DNA from: a bacterium
Lineage (GTDB): Bacteria; UBP14; UBA6098
Assembly (NCBI GenBank): GCA_030642425.1
Contig: DAOWNU010000017.1
Location: 1 to 11,593 of the forward strand
Length of the DNA: 11,593 bases
Reading direction: 5' to 3'
Positions 1 through 6,843 of this stretch are shown here, piece after piece; position 1 is the stretch's first letter; each line of letters opens with the position of its first letter. The position numbers and the translations under genes are program-made. The notes beneath the pieces are model-generated. The model saw only the letters and a program-made list of their open reading frames with translations, did no database searches and was not told where the DNA came from.

Positions 1-1
1 C

Positions 2-367
2 CGTGTGCTCGCTGTGGACGGCCCGAATATTGTCCAGGGTCATGTCGAGGCCGATTTCCGAAGCGGTATGGAGCTTCCACAATTAGAGGACAAAACCTAC
101 GACACGATATTCGCATGGTTCACGAATAACGACGACAAAAAGGCCGTGGAAGTAGTCGAAAACAGCTGCAGAATTCTCTCTCCGGGGGGATCGCTCTGGA
201 TAATCGTGCCGAAAAAGAATTCCCTGCTGCATCACAAGGCCACTGGAATTACTTCGGATAAGGTCGTTCCGCACGCAATGTTTTCGGGATTAGTCGAGAA
301 GAAAACACTCGGAATAGGCCCGCATTATTTCGCTGTTAGGATGCAGAAACACGGCATTACTCCTTAG
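2..367 (+). CDS. DUF3052-like protein, C-terminal part (5' truncated by window edge)
   Basis: The frame is open to the left edge, so this is the C-terminal 121 residues or so of a longer protein; the GTG at position 5 is not needed as a start. Visible features are a YDTIFAWFTNNDD strand-turn followed by a helix, then GGSLWIIVPKK, then a short helix and a final FAVRMQKH strand. This order (a 'predict the value of a set of residues, then P-G-G-x-L-W-x-x-x-P-K' block followed by a Leu/Val-rich end) resembles the DUF3052 family, a small methyltransferase-like alpha/beta fold of unknown role. No SAM-binding glycine motif is visible because the N-terminus is missing. It ends 122 bp before the next gene and shows no obvious link to it. 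The family assignment is by eye from the GG-x-LW-x-x-x-PK block and the C-terminal strand; it could instead be another degenerate methyltransferase fold. Confidence 0.6.
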   Translation, partial: RVLAVDGPNIVQGHVEADFRSGMELPQLEDKTYDTIFAWFTNNDDKKAVEVVENSCRILSPGGSLWIIVPKKNSLLHHKATGITSDKVVPHAMFSGLVEKKTLGIGPHYFAVRMQKHGITP

Positions 368-406
368 AAGGATTAGTATGTCTCCTGCAAAATAAGTTGT
401 GACTAT

Positions 407-434
407 CATTACGAGGAACGTAGCGACGAAGCAA
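407..434. repeat. fragment resembling a widespread intergenic repeat
   Basis: The stretch reads cattacgaggaacgtagcg followed by acgaagcaa. It closely resembles the dispersed intergenic repeat with core 'cattgcgaggagcgaagcg / acgaagcaat' that I recall from many bacterial genomes. It sits in the 122-bp gap before the DarT-DarG gene. Only one clear copy is in this window; a weaker echo (cgttgcgagga) occurs near 10896. Its function is unknown, and it may simply be a relic. Confidence 0.4.
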
Positions 435-479
435 ATGGAGCTATCGAACGCAAAGACAATAAGAATAGAACTGTGTTCT

Positions 480-487
480 GGAGGTGA
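480..487 (+). promoter_or_regulatory. Shine-Dalgarno site fixing the DarT-DarG start
   Basis: GGAGGTGA lies 2 nt before the ATG at 490 (core GGAGG at 480-484, 5 nt spacing). An in-frame GTG at 484 is part of this site itself, so it should not be used as the start; ATG 490 is preferred. Confidence 0.8.
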
Positions 488-489
488 CG

Positions 490-1665
490 ATGTCTAAAAA
501 AACGCCTGAGATAAAGAGCCTCTACTACATCACCCACATCGACAACTTGCCGTCGATCTTTCAGAACGGAATACTCGCCCACCAGCGTGTTCTGGACCGG
601 GGTGTCCCATTTACGGCAATCTACGACACTAACATTGTCAGCAATCGCCAAACGAGGACTGTTCTTGATGGGAAAAGCCTCTGGGAGTTCGCCAACGTCT
701 ACTTCCAGCCGCGGAATCCTATGCTTTATCGCGTCCTCCACGAGAAAGACCCCGCCGACCTTGTAATTATCGGTGTGCGACCTCGAGTTCTTTCGGAGTC
801 GCATAGTTATGTTGCCTTAGGCAACGCTGCCAGTTATGCGACCGAGATACTTCCTTCAAAGGAAGGTCTCGAGCGCATCCCGGAAATCTGGGATATAATC
901 GACGCTGAATGGTGGAACGCCGTCGACGGATCAAAGCGGAAGATCATGGCTGAGTTTCTCGTTCCCGATTCCATCCCTCCCGACGACATCCACACGGTCT
1001 TCGTCGCGAGCCATGAAGTTGCCAAAAAGGTAAGAAAACTACAACTGCCGAATTCCGTATCCGTAGTTCCTGAACCCGTCATGTTCTTTAGGCCGGCCAG
1101 ACGATTTCGTGTTACCGATAGTTTGTTCCTTGCAGAGGGCGACATGTTTTTCTCTACGATGCAAACCCTTACCGTTAGCGTCAATGTCGTCGGGATTATG
1201 GGAAAAGGGCTTGCTTCCCGTGCGAAGTATCAATTCCCTGATGTCTATGTGGTGTATCAGGATGCTTGTCGGCGTCGCAAACTACAGATGGGCAAGCCTT
1301 ACCTTTACAAACGCGAGGCTTTTATCGATGAGGAATTGGCAGACGAACCCGGGACACTCCCTGCGATAAACGCGAACAAGTGGTTCCTGCTCTTCCCAAC
1401 CAAACGGCATTGGCGCGACAAATCGGACTTGCAGGGGATTCGAGAGGGACTTCGGTGGATAAAAAATAACTATGCAGCACAAGGGATTAAATCCTTAGCA
1501 ATGCCGGCCCTCGGTTGCGGCCTTGGAAGGCTCGATTGGCGAGATATTGGCCCGATAATGTGCCAGGAACTCGCAGACTTGACTATTCAAGTAACCATTT
1601 ACCTTCCGAGAGAGCGCCAGATACCAAAAGAATTCCTTTCGCGAGAGTATCTCCTGACATCATAA
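490..1665 (+). CDS. DarT-DarG fusion: DNA ADP-ribosyltransferase toxin joined to macrodomain antitoxin
   Basis: A 391-residue protein with two complete domains. Residues about 9-201 match DarT (DUF4433): YYITHIDNLPSIFQNGIL near the start (H16, D18, N19 in the NAD-binding motif), arginines R53/R56 at the place of the conserved NAD-contacting Arg, FQPRNPMLY at 72-80, the GNAAS motif at 111-115, and MAEFLVP at 153-159, where E155 is the expected catalytic Glu. Residues about 213-391 form a macrodomain of DarG type: EGDMF at 216-220, VNVVGIMGKGLA at 231-242, FPTKRHW at 302-308 (its Lys matches the region of the catalytic Lys reported for DarG), and MPALGCGLGRLDW at 338-350. DarT enzymes add ADP-ribose to bases in DNA and the DarG macrodomain removes it; DarTG systems act in anti-phage defence. 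Here both sit on one chain with a linker of only about 12 residues. An internal ATG at 1081 could give a free 195-residue antidote, but no Shine-Dalgarno is seen before it. All expected key residues are present, so the toxin half appears intact. Whether the target base is guanine or thymine (DarT1 or DarT2 type) cannot be decided here; the PRNPMLY form makes me lean to DarT1. Confidence 0.88.
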   Translation: MSKKTPEIKSLYYITHIDNLPSIFQNGILAHQRVLDRGVPFTAIYDTNIVSNRQTRTVLDGKSLWEFANVYFQPRNPMLYRVLHEKDPADLVIIGVRPRVLSESHSYVALGNAASYATEILPSKEGLERIPEIWDIIDAEWWNAVDGSKRKIMAEFLVPDSIPPDDIHTVFVASHEVAKKVRKLQLPNSVSVVPEPVMFFRPARRFRVTDSLFLAEGDMFFSTMQTLTVSVNVVGIMGKGLASRAKYQFPDVYVVYQDACRRRKLQMGKPYLYKREAFIDEELADEPGTLPAINANKWFLLFPTKRHWRDKSDLQGIREGLRWIKNNYAAQGIKSLAMPALGCGLGRLDWRDIGPIMCQELADLTIQVTIYLPRERQIPKEFLSREYLLTS

Positions 1666-1708
1666 AGGAAGAGTGAAGGATAGGCAAACTAACAGCGTCA
1701 TACAACAT

Positions 1709-1757
1709 TTTACCCTGTTCTCCCATCTCTCTTATGAAGATGTGTGCCAAGGGTAAA
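1709..1757 (+). terminator. nested inverted repeat after the DarT-DarG gene, possible terminator or operator
   Basis: TTTACCCT (1709-1716) is the exact inverse of AGGGTAAA (1750-1757). Inside, CATCT (1724-1728) pairs with AGATG (1738-1742). The structure is followed by gaattttgc, only a short T run, so termination would be weak. It lies 44 bp after the DarT-DarG stop and 81 bp before alr, so it could serve either gene. Confidence 0.3.
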
Positions 1758-1837
1758 GAATTTTGCAAACTCTGTATATGAGATTCGTTATTATAAACTT
1801 ATGCTAATAACCGGAATACAACCCAATAATTATCGCC

Positions 1838-3028
1838 GTGAGAGATAAATCAGGAATTGAACTCGAGACCTATTGTATTGTCGATCTGGACGCCTTCCGA
1901 AGCAACCTGCTCGAGATAAGGCGCTGGGTGAACAACCGTTGCATAATCCTTGCTGTCAAGGCCAACGCTTACGGTCACGGCGTTGTTCCGATATGCCGCG
2001 AGGCGGGCAGCATGGGAATCAAGCATTTCGGTGTGGCAACTGTGGCCGAAGGCGTTGCGATAAGGCGGGCCGGTATCGAGGGTGAGATAATTGTGCTGAC
2101 ACCGGCCACGCTCGGTCAGGTGGAGGCGATCGTCGAATACGACCTTCATCCTAATATAGTCAGCGAGACCTTCGCGCACGCGCTTTCCGCCGAAGGGCAG
2201 CGTCAGAATAAGCCTGCGGCGTGTCATATCGAGATCGACACGGGTATGGGAAGAACGGGTTTCTGGTTTTCGGACGCCGTGGGGGATATTGTTCAGATTG
2301 CGCGCCTGCCGGGTCTCGATATAGCCGGGATATTTTCTCATTTTCCCGTGGCGGATTCCCGCGATAGACCCGATCTCGAATTTACCGCTGTCCAGATGGA
2401 GAGGTTTTCAGGGGTAATGAAAGGCCTGAATGAACTGGGAATAACGCCGCCGCTGATCCATTTCTCGAACTCTGCGGGCATATTGAGCCATCCTGTTTTT
2501 GGCAACGGTGTTCGTCCGGGGCTTCTCGCCTATGGCCTTTACCCATCGATCAACACGAAAAACAGCGTGGATGTTACTCCCGTGCTCTCCATGCACAGCC
2601 GCGTTATACAATTGAGGGAATATCCACCCGGAACGAGCATCAGCTATGGCCGAACATACACTACGCGAAGCAGGGAGAAGATAGTCGTGATCCGCGCCGG
2701 TTATGGCGACGGTATCCGGCGCGCGCTCTCGAACCGCGGCTTCATTCTTATCCGGGGCAAAAGATATCCGATTGTCGGGCGCGTGTGCATGGACATGACC
2801 ATGGCCGATGTTACCGGCGGCCCGGTGGAATTGGACGACAGCGTGATCATTCTCGGCTCGGGCGACGGCGGTTCGATTACTGCCGAGGACCACGCGATCT
2901 GGGCGGGAACCCTAAATTATGAGATACTCACCGGGCTATCGGAGCGGGTAATGCGCCTTTACAAGAAGGGCGACGCCATTTATGAAGCGTCGGAGTTGTC
3001 GCAATTGGCACAATATGACGAAAGTTGA
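1838..3028 (+). CDS. alr: alanine racemase
   Basis: A PLP enzyme that interconverts L- and D-alanine in the cytoplasm, supplying D-Ala for peptidoglycan. The 396-residue length is within the usual range (about 360-400). The N-terminal TIM barrel begins at VDLDAFRSNL (15-24) and carries AVKANAYGHG at 39-48, where K41 is the PLP-binding lysine. Other conserved parts are IDTGMGRTG (133-141, with R139), FSHF (166-169), HFSNSAG (208-214) and VRPGLLAYGLYP (225-236, with R226 expected to contact the PLP ring nitrogen). The C-terminal beta domain has ISYGRTY (268-274), with Y270 as the second catalytic base, and GRVCMDM near 315. The GTG at 1838 is the only reasonable start: a stop lies in frame at 1805 and the barrel begins about 12 residues later. 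No Shine-Dalgarno is visible before it. A -10-like TATAAA at 1792-1797 is present but has no well-spaced -35. Confidence 0.95.
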   Translation: MRDKSGIELETYCIVDLDAFRSNLLEIRRWVNNRCIILAVKANAYGHGVVPICREAGSMGIKHFGVATVAEGVAIRRAGIEGEIIVLTPATLGQVEAIVEYDLHPNIVSETFAHALSAEGQRQNKPAACHIEIDTGMGRTGFWFSDAVGDIVQIARLPGLDIAGIFSHFPVADSRDRPDLEFTAVQMERFSGVMKGLNELGITPPLIHFSNSAGILSHPVFGNGVRPGLLAYGLYPSINTKNSVDVTPVLSMHSRVIQLREYPPGTSISYGRTYTTRSREKIVVIRAGYGDGIRRALSNRGFILIRGKRYPIVGRVCMDMTMADVTGGPVELDDSVIILGSGDGGSITAEDHAIWAGTLNYEILTGLSERVMRLYKKGDAIYEASELSQLAQYDES

Positions 3029-3076
3029 CATCGTCCGCCTGTTGTGTCATCTTTTGTCTCGATGCGTTTTTTTTTT
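3029..3076 (+). terminator. weak hairpin with ten-T tract after alr
   Basis: CATCG (3029-3033), just after the alr stop codon, can pair with CGATG (3060-3064), followed by a run of ten T (3067-3076). The T tract is strong but the stem is only 5 bp with a long loop, so this is a tentative alr terminator. Confidence 0.35.
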
Positions 3077-3276
3077 CAAGTGATTTATTCTGCTGATATG
3101 GCAGGGCGCAGTACGTCAACCTGATTATTGTTATTTGGCATACCTCCTGTAATACGAATAGTGCCAGAAATGGCAAACATTGTTTGGTAGGGGTGAAGCA
3201 TGTGATCGAGAGAACCGAGGAAACCCATAGGGCCGTATCTTTACCGAATAACATAACCGTAGAAACAAGAGGTGTT

Positions 3277-3975
3277 ATGATGACGTTAGATATAACTAGA
3301 TTGGCTAATCAGGCGATAGAGTTTTCTAATAAATTGGAGCCAGAAAATATTGGGGACGATTCATTCGAAAATTGGGGTTTTATTTTGTTTTTTGATTCGA
3401 AATCTGGTGATTTGATCCAAGATACAAATCAAAAAACCATTTGGGTAAAACTTCTAAATGCGCGTTTTGAAGAATATTTCGAAGGCATGAAAGAAGAATG
3501 CTATAACGAGCTAATTAACAAACCTGGGAAAAGGTATTTAGGCGACTTCAGATACCAACAATATGGCGACACTGTCCTTTCTTTGTTCCCAAGTAAAGAT
3601 AATTTCGCCGAATATCTAAAAATCATTGAAAAACTGCTAACAGAATATACCGAGTCGATTTTCAAGCATCGTATAGTAAGACCGACAATACAGATAATAA
3701 AGAATTGTGATAGCGGGCATTTTGTTACATCTAATGAAAAAATGGTTGACAAATGGAAAAAATCTTCGGGGAAATATTATCCCGGAAGTGGTGAGGATAA
3801 AATACATTATAATCAGATTCTGAATCATTACACGGATATTCTTAAAATATTCAGTCAGCGCCCAGCTAATAAATTTGAACTTGATGTGAAATCGTTTTTA
3901 CAAAATTGTGATCGATATATCGAACCATTCGGATTAAAAATCGAGTATATTCCAAAAAATCAGAAAGGAAATTGA
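3277..3975 (+). CDS. hypothetical AT-rich gene directly upstream of dnaK
   Basis: A 232-residue soluble protein with no signal peptide and no membrane segment. I do not recognise the family. It is mostly helical and rich in Lys, Asn, Ile and Tyr, with mixed strand-like stretches such as WGFILFFDS early in the protein and KIEYIP at the end. Start: ATG 3277 (or ATG 3280) follows AGAGGT at 3268-3273; the frame is open further upstream to 3184 but without a better site. Base composition is clearly more AT-rich than all neighbours, with many ATA, AAT and AAA codons, which suggests acquisition from another source. It stops 2 bp before the dnaK ATG, and its last codons contain the dnaK ribosome binding site. 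The two genes are therefore likely cotranscribed and possibly translationally coupled, although a functional link to DnaK is only inference. Confidence 0.7.
   Translation: MMTLDITRLANQAIEFSNKLEPENIGDDSFENWGFILFFDSKSGDLIQDTNQKTIWVKLLNARFEEYFEGMKEECYNELINKPGKRYLGDFRYQQYGDTVLSLFPSKDNFAEYLKIIEKLLTEYTESIFKHRIVRPTIQIIKNCDSGHFVTSNEKMVDKWKKSSGKYYPGSGEDKIHYNQILNHYTDILKIFSQRPANKFELDVKSFLQNCDRYIEPFGLKIEYIPKNQKGN
3964..3969 (+). promoter_or_regulatory. dnaK ribosome binding site inside the upstream gene
   Basis: AAAGGA, 8 nt before the dnaK ATG at 3978, overlaps the last codons of the upstream AT-rich gene. It favours ATG 3978 over the TTG at 3972. No CIRCE-type inverted repeat was found upstream. Confidence 0.6.
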
Positions 3976-3977
3976 AA

Positions 3978-5888
3978 ATGGCAAAAATTATTGGAATCGA
4001 TCTGGGGACGACAAATAGCTGTGTCGCCGTTATCGAAGGCGGCGATCCTAAAGTTATCCCGAACGCAGAGGGCGGAAGAACGACCCCTTCGGTGGTGGCG
4101 TTCACAAAAAAGGGCGAGCGGCTGGTGGGTATCCCCGCAAAAAGACAGGCCGTTACAAACCCGGAGCGCACGGTCTATAGTATTAAAAGGTTCATGGGGC
4201 GAAAATTCTCCGAGGTTAGAACGGAGGACTCCGAGGTGGCGTATAAGGTTATCAAGGCGGACAACGGCAATGCGAGAGTGGCTATCGACGACAAGGTCTA
4301 TTCTCCGCCCGAAATATCTGCAATGATAATCCAAAAACTGAAGACCGACGCGGAAAATTATCTGGGCGAAAAGGTTACAGACGCAGTGATTACTGTCCCG
4401 GCATATTTCAACGACGACCAGCGCAAAGCCACCGCGGACGCCGGCAAGATCGCGGGGTTGAATGTCAGAAGGATAATAAACGAGCCTACCGCGGCGAGCC
4501 TTTCCTATGGGCTGGACAAGAAGGAAACCAATTCGACTATCGCGGTTTTCGACCTTGGCGGCGGCACTTTCGATATTAGCATACTCGAGATCGGCGACGG
4601 CGTTTTCGAGGTCAAATCCACCAATGGCGATACTCATCTTGGCGGGGACGATTTCGACCAGAAGGTGATCGATTGGCTCGTGACCAAATTCAAGCAGGAT
4701 CAGGGGATCGACCTCTCGAAAGACCCGATGGCGTTGCAAAGGCTGAAAGAGGCCGCCGAAAAGGCCAAGATCGAGCTGTCCAGCACTACCACGACGGATA
4801 TAAACCTTCCCTTCGTTACCGCAGACGCCAACGGCCCGAAGCATCTTAACTACACGCTCTCCCGTTCGGAATTCGAGAAACTTGTGGATAGTCTGATAGA
4901 CCGGACGAAACATCCGGTCCAGAACGCGATGAAAGATGCCGGTATTACAAAAGAAAAAATCGACGACGTAATTCTTGTCGGCGGGATGACCCGGATGCCC
5001 AAAGTGCAGGAAGTTGTCAAAGGCATGTTCGGCAAGGAACCCAACAAAGGGATCAATCCCGACGAGGTTGTTGCGATGGGCGCCGCGATACAGGGCGGAG
5101 TGCTCGGCGGCGAGGTCAAGGATGTTCTCCTGCTGGATGTTACGCCGCTTTCGCTGAAAATTGAAACTCTCGGTGGCGAGGCGACTTCGATGATCGAGCG
5201 GAACACGACGATCCCGACGAAGAGGACGGAGACATTCACAACTGCCGCAGACAATCAGACACAGGTCGAAATCCACATTCTTCAGGGAGAGCGACCGTTT
5301 GCGCGGGATAATAAATCGCTCGGCAAGGTTTATCTCGACGGTATCCCGCCCGCTCCACGAGGAATTCCACAGATCGAAGTAATATTCGATATCGACGCCA
5401 ACGGAATTCTCAATGTGACCGCAAAGGACAAGGCCACGAACAAGGAGCAATCGATTAGGATCGAGGCTTCGAGCGGGTTATCCGATAGCGAGGTCGAAAA
5501 GATGGTCGGCGAGGCCGAATCTCATGCCGAAGAAGACAAGAAGCACAAGGATGATGTCGATACGCGCAACGCCGCCGACAGCCTGGCCTACCAGACCGAG
5601 AAGGAGCTCAAGGATATTGGCGACAAGCTGACACCGGGAACTCGCGAGAAGGTTACCGAGGCGCTGAAAGCTCTTCAGGACGCGCTCAAGGGCGATGATT
5701 TTGCGGAGATCAAGGAAAAACATGAAACACTGACTAACGAATGGCATGTTGCCACGCAGGAGCTATACCAATCGGGACAGTCTCAGCCCGAGCCACCGGC
5801 CGCCGAGCAGCCGCAGGCGGAACAGGCCGCCCAGCCGGATAGCAGGGGCGACGATGTTCAGGACGCCGATTTCGAGGTTGTAGAATAG
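3978..5888 (+). CDS. dnaK: chaperone DnaK (Hsp70)
   Basis: ATP-driven cytosolic chaperone that binds exposed hydrophobic peptides with DnaJ-type co-chaperones and GrpE. The 636-residue length is normal. The nucleotide-binding domain covers about 1-380: IGIDLGTTNS at 5-14 (phosphate loop 1), DLGGGTFD from 192 (phosphate loop 2), and VGGMTRMP near 335. The conserved linker is DVLLLD at 382-387. The substrate-binding beta domain follows to about 505, then a helical lid, and a Q/E/A/P-rich disordered tail ending in DADFEVVE, close to the usual bacterial EEVD-like tail (DADFEEV). After IKRFMGRKF the protein has the extra segment found in Gram-negative DnaK. No grpE is next to it; the nearest J-protein gene is about 1.2 kb downstream. 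A strong terminator hairpin follows the stop codon. No heat-shock promoter or CIRCE element is visible in the 250 bp before the upstream gene. Confidence 0.98.
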   Translation: MAKIIGIDLGTTNSCVAVIEGGDPKVIPNAEGGRTTPSVVAFTKKGERLVGIPAKRQAVTNPERTVYSIKRFMGRKFSEVRTEDSEVAYKVIKADNGNARVAIDDKVYSPPEISAMIIQKLKTDAENYLGEKVTDAVITVPAYFNDDQRKATADAGKIAGLNVRRIINEPTAASLSYGLDKKETNSTIAVFDLGGGTFDISILEIGDGVFEVKSTNGDTHLGGDDFDQKVIDWLVTKFKQDQGIDLSKDPMALQRLKEAAEKAKIELSSTTTTDINLPFVTADANGPKHLNYTLSRSEFEKLVDSLIDRTKHPVQNAMKDAGITKEKIDDVILVGGMTRMPKVQEVVKGMFGKEPNKGINPDEVVAMGAAIQGGVLGGEVKDVLLLDVTPLSLKIETLGGEATSMIERNTTIPTKRTETFTTAADNQTQVEIHILQGERPFARDNKSLGKVYLDGIPPAPRGIPQIEVIFDIDANGILNVTAKDKATNKEQSIRIEASSGLSDSEVEKMVGEAESHAEEDKKHKDDVDTRNAADSLAYQTEKELKDIGDKLTPGTREKVTEALKALQDALKGDDFAEIKEKHETLTNEWHVATQELYQSGQSQPEPPAAEQPQAEQAAQPDSRGDDVQDADFEVVE

Positions 5889-5896
5889 AATATTCA

Positions 5897-5925
5897 CGGG
5901 CGGCCTCCGGGAAAGGGGCCGCCCG
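5897..5925 (+). terminator. dnaK terminator hairpin
   Basis: CGGGCGGCC (5897-5905) and GGCCGCCCG (5917-5925) form a perfect 9-bp GC stem with an 11-nt loop, starting 9 nt after the dnaK stop. The following attaatc is only a poor T tract, so release may be incomplete or Rho-assisted. Confidence 0.65.
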
Positions 5926-6001
5926 ATTAATCGGATGAAGAGCCATTGAAAAATTAGCAACGCAAAATTCCTATTTCGCAATCCATTCTTCAAGGAGCAA
6001 T

Positions 6002-6457
6002 ATGTATATAAAACTCTTAATTACCCTTTCGATAGCCGCTCTTCTTATGTTCGCGGCTTGTTCGGAAGGCAGCAGCGCCGGGCAATCCGGGATAAAAATC
6101 CCCGAACAAAAGGTTGACCGCAGGCAGATGGAACTTGCCGCCGCATTCGGCTCGAAGATGTGTCGCAATTGGGATTCGGGTATTTATGAAACTCTCGATC
6201 CCGATATCGCAACCGGGGCCATGGTCGAGCAGCTAACGCCGGAAAGGCAGCGGGAAGTATTCGATGAATTTATATATCCCGCCTACGGTAATTTCCGCCA
6301 GCTCTTTTACAAAGAAACATATTCCTATGGCAGCAATAATATCTATCGCTTTCGCGGCGCTTACGAAAAAGACTCGCCGGAAGTCCGCGTGGTAATTACA
6401 AAAGAGGGAAAGGTAACAGGTTTCTGGATACGGCCCTGGTCCGACGAACTGAAGTAA
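6002..6457 (+). CDS. small lipoprotein with DUF3887-like domain
   Basis: A 151-residue protein. The first 19 residues are a hydrophobic signal with one Lys, ending in MFAAC, so C20 is the likely lipidated Cys; Phe at -3 is less common than Leu but tolerated. After a short Ser/Gly spacer the mature part (about 35-150) has a helix (QMELAAAFGSKM), a central helical region (LTPERQREVFDEF) and a C-terminal strand pair ending VVITKEGKVTGFWIRPW. This order, with the closing GK-x-x-GFWIRP, resembles DUF3887, an NTF2-like small domain found on secreted proteins; the role is unknown. AAGGAG at 5992-5997 lies 4 nt before the ATG. It is separated from dnaK by the terminator hairpin and has no close downstream partner, so it is likely its own unit. 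Confidence 0.75.
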   Translation: MYIKLLITLSIAALLMFAACSEGSSAGQSGIKIPEQKVDRRQMELAAAFGSKMCRNWDSGIYETLDPDIATGAMVEQLTPERQREVFDEFIYPAYGNFRQLFYKETYSYGSNNIYRFRGAYEKDSPEVRVVITKEGKVTGFWIRPWSDELK

Positions 6458-6580
6458 TTGCGGATTGGTTTTTGATGGCCGGATCGCGTTTCGGAAAGAA
6501 TCAAGAATAACACCCGACCATCCGTAACCTATTATTTATCATTAGGAATGAAAAAGAAAAAAGAAATTCGAGAAAAAAGC

Positions 6581-6608
6581 TTGCAATTTTGCAATAAATA
6601 AATATAGT
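6581..6608 (+). promoter_or_regulatory. sigma70-like promoter with A-rich upstream element
   Basis: TTGCAA (6581-6586), 16-bp spacer, TATAGT (6603-6608); transcription would begin near 6615. The 30 bp before it are A-rich with phased A runs, like an UP element of stable-RNA promoters. TTGCAA is repeated at 6589-6594 inside the spacer. Nothing but the candidate RNA lies downstream before a terminator. Confidence 0.55.
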
Positions 6609-6614
6609 AACCTA

Positions 6615-6843
6615 ATACGAAAAAAAGCTCTTTACAGTTTCTACCCTCTCTTCAGCGCGCCCTTGCGTATACGAGCCGTTGGACGACATTCGCGGGATGT
6701 GTGAGTGCCGGTTTACAGGGGGATAACGTTGTATTTCCCCTCCTTTCCCCAGCGGTATCCCCCTCCGACGGCTTAGAAGAAAATATCCTTCCACCTTATA
6801 ATTCCATCCTCTTCTCTAAGCGCCGTCTTAGGACGGCGCTTTT
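6615..6843 (+). ncRNA. candidate structured small RNA of about 230 nt
   Basis: The unit is inferred from a promoter at 6581-6608 and a hairpin terminator at 6818-6843 with no ORF between. Two long stems are visible: AGCCGTTGG (6674-6682) with CCGACGGCT (6765-6773), one G-T pair; and AGGGGGATA (6717-6725) with TATCCCCCT (6756-6764), perfect and directly stacked on the first on its 3' side. A TCTTC / GAAGA pairing (near 6648 and 6776) could extend the base. It lacks the hallmarks of tmRNA, RNase P RNA and SRP RNA. 6S RNA is possible by size and central hairpin, but the two ends do not pair well. Alternatively the palindromic part is a mobile intergenic repeat. Confidence 0.4.
6818..6843 (+). 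terminator. GC-rich hairpin terminator
   Basis: AAGCGCCGTC (6818-6827), loop TTAG, GACGGCGCTT (6832-6841): a perfect 10-bp stem followed by TTCC after the TTTT overlap. The closest upstream transcript it could end is the candidate RNA starting near 6615; dnaJ starts 226 bp further on. Confidence 0.65.

Noticed and set aside
484..489. GTG start two codons upstream of the DarT-DarG ATG
   Set aside because: The GTG is part of the GGAGGTGA ribosome binding site, so the ATG at 490 is the natural start.
3029..3276. CIRCE element or heat-shock promoter before the dnaK operon
   Set aside because: No inverted TTAGCACTC/GAGTGCTAA pair or convincing -35/-10 combination was found; the TTGACA at 3025 overlaps the alr stop and has no good -10.
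3960..5450. Long minus-strand open frame inside dnaK (496 codons)
   Set aside because: It lies opposite a fully conserved dnaK; long antisense frames are common under biased codon use and its translation (many Arg/His/Leu, no domain) looks non-coding.
6612..6794. Minus-strand 60-codon frame in the gene-free stretch
   Set aside because: Short, no Shine-Dalgarno, and it covers palindromic sequence that explains its open frame.
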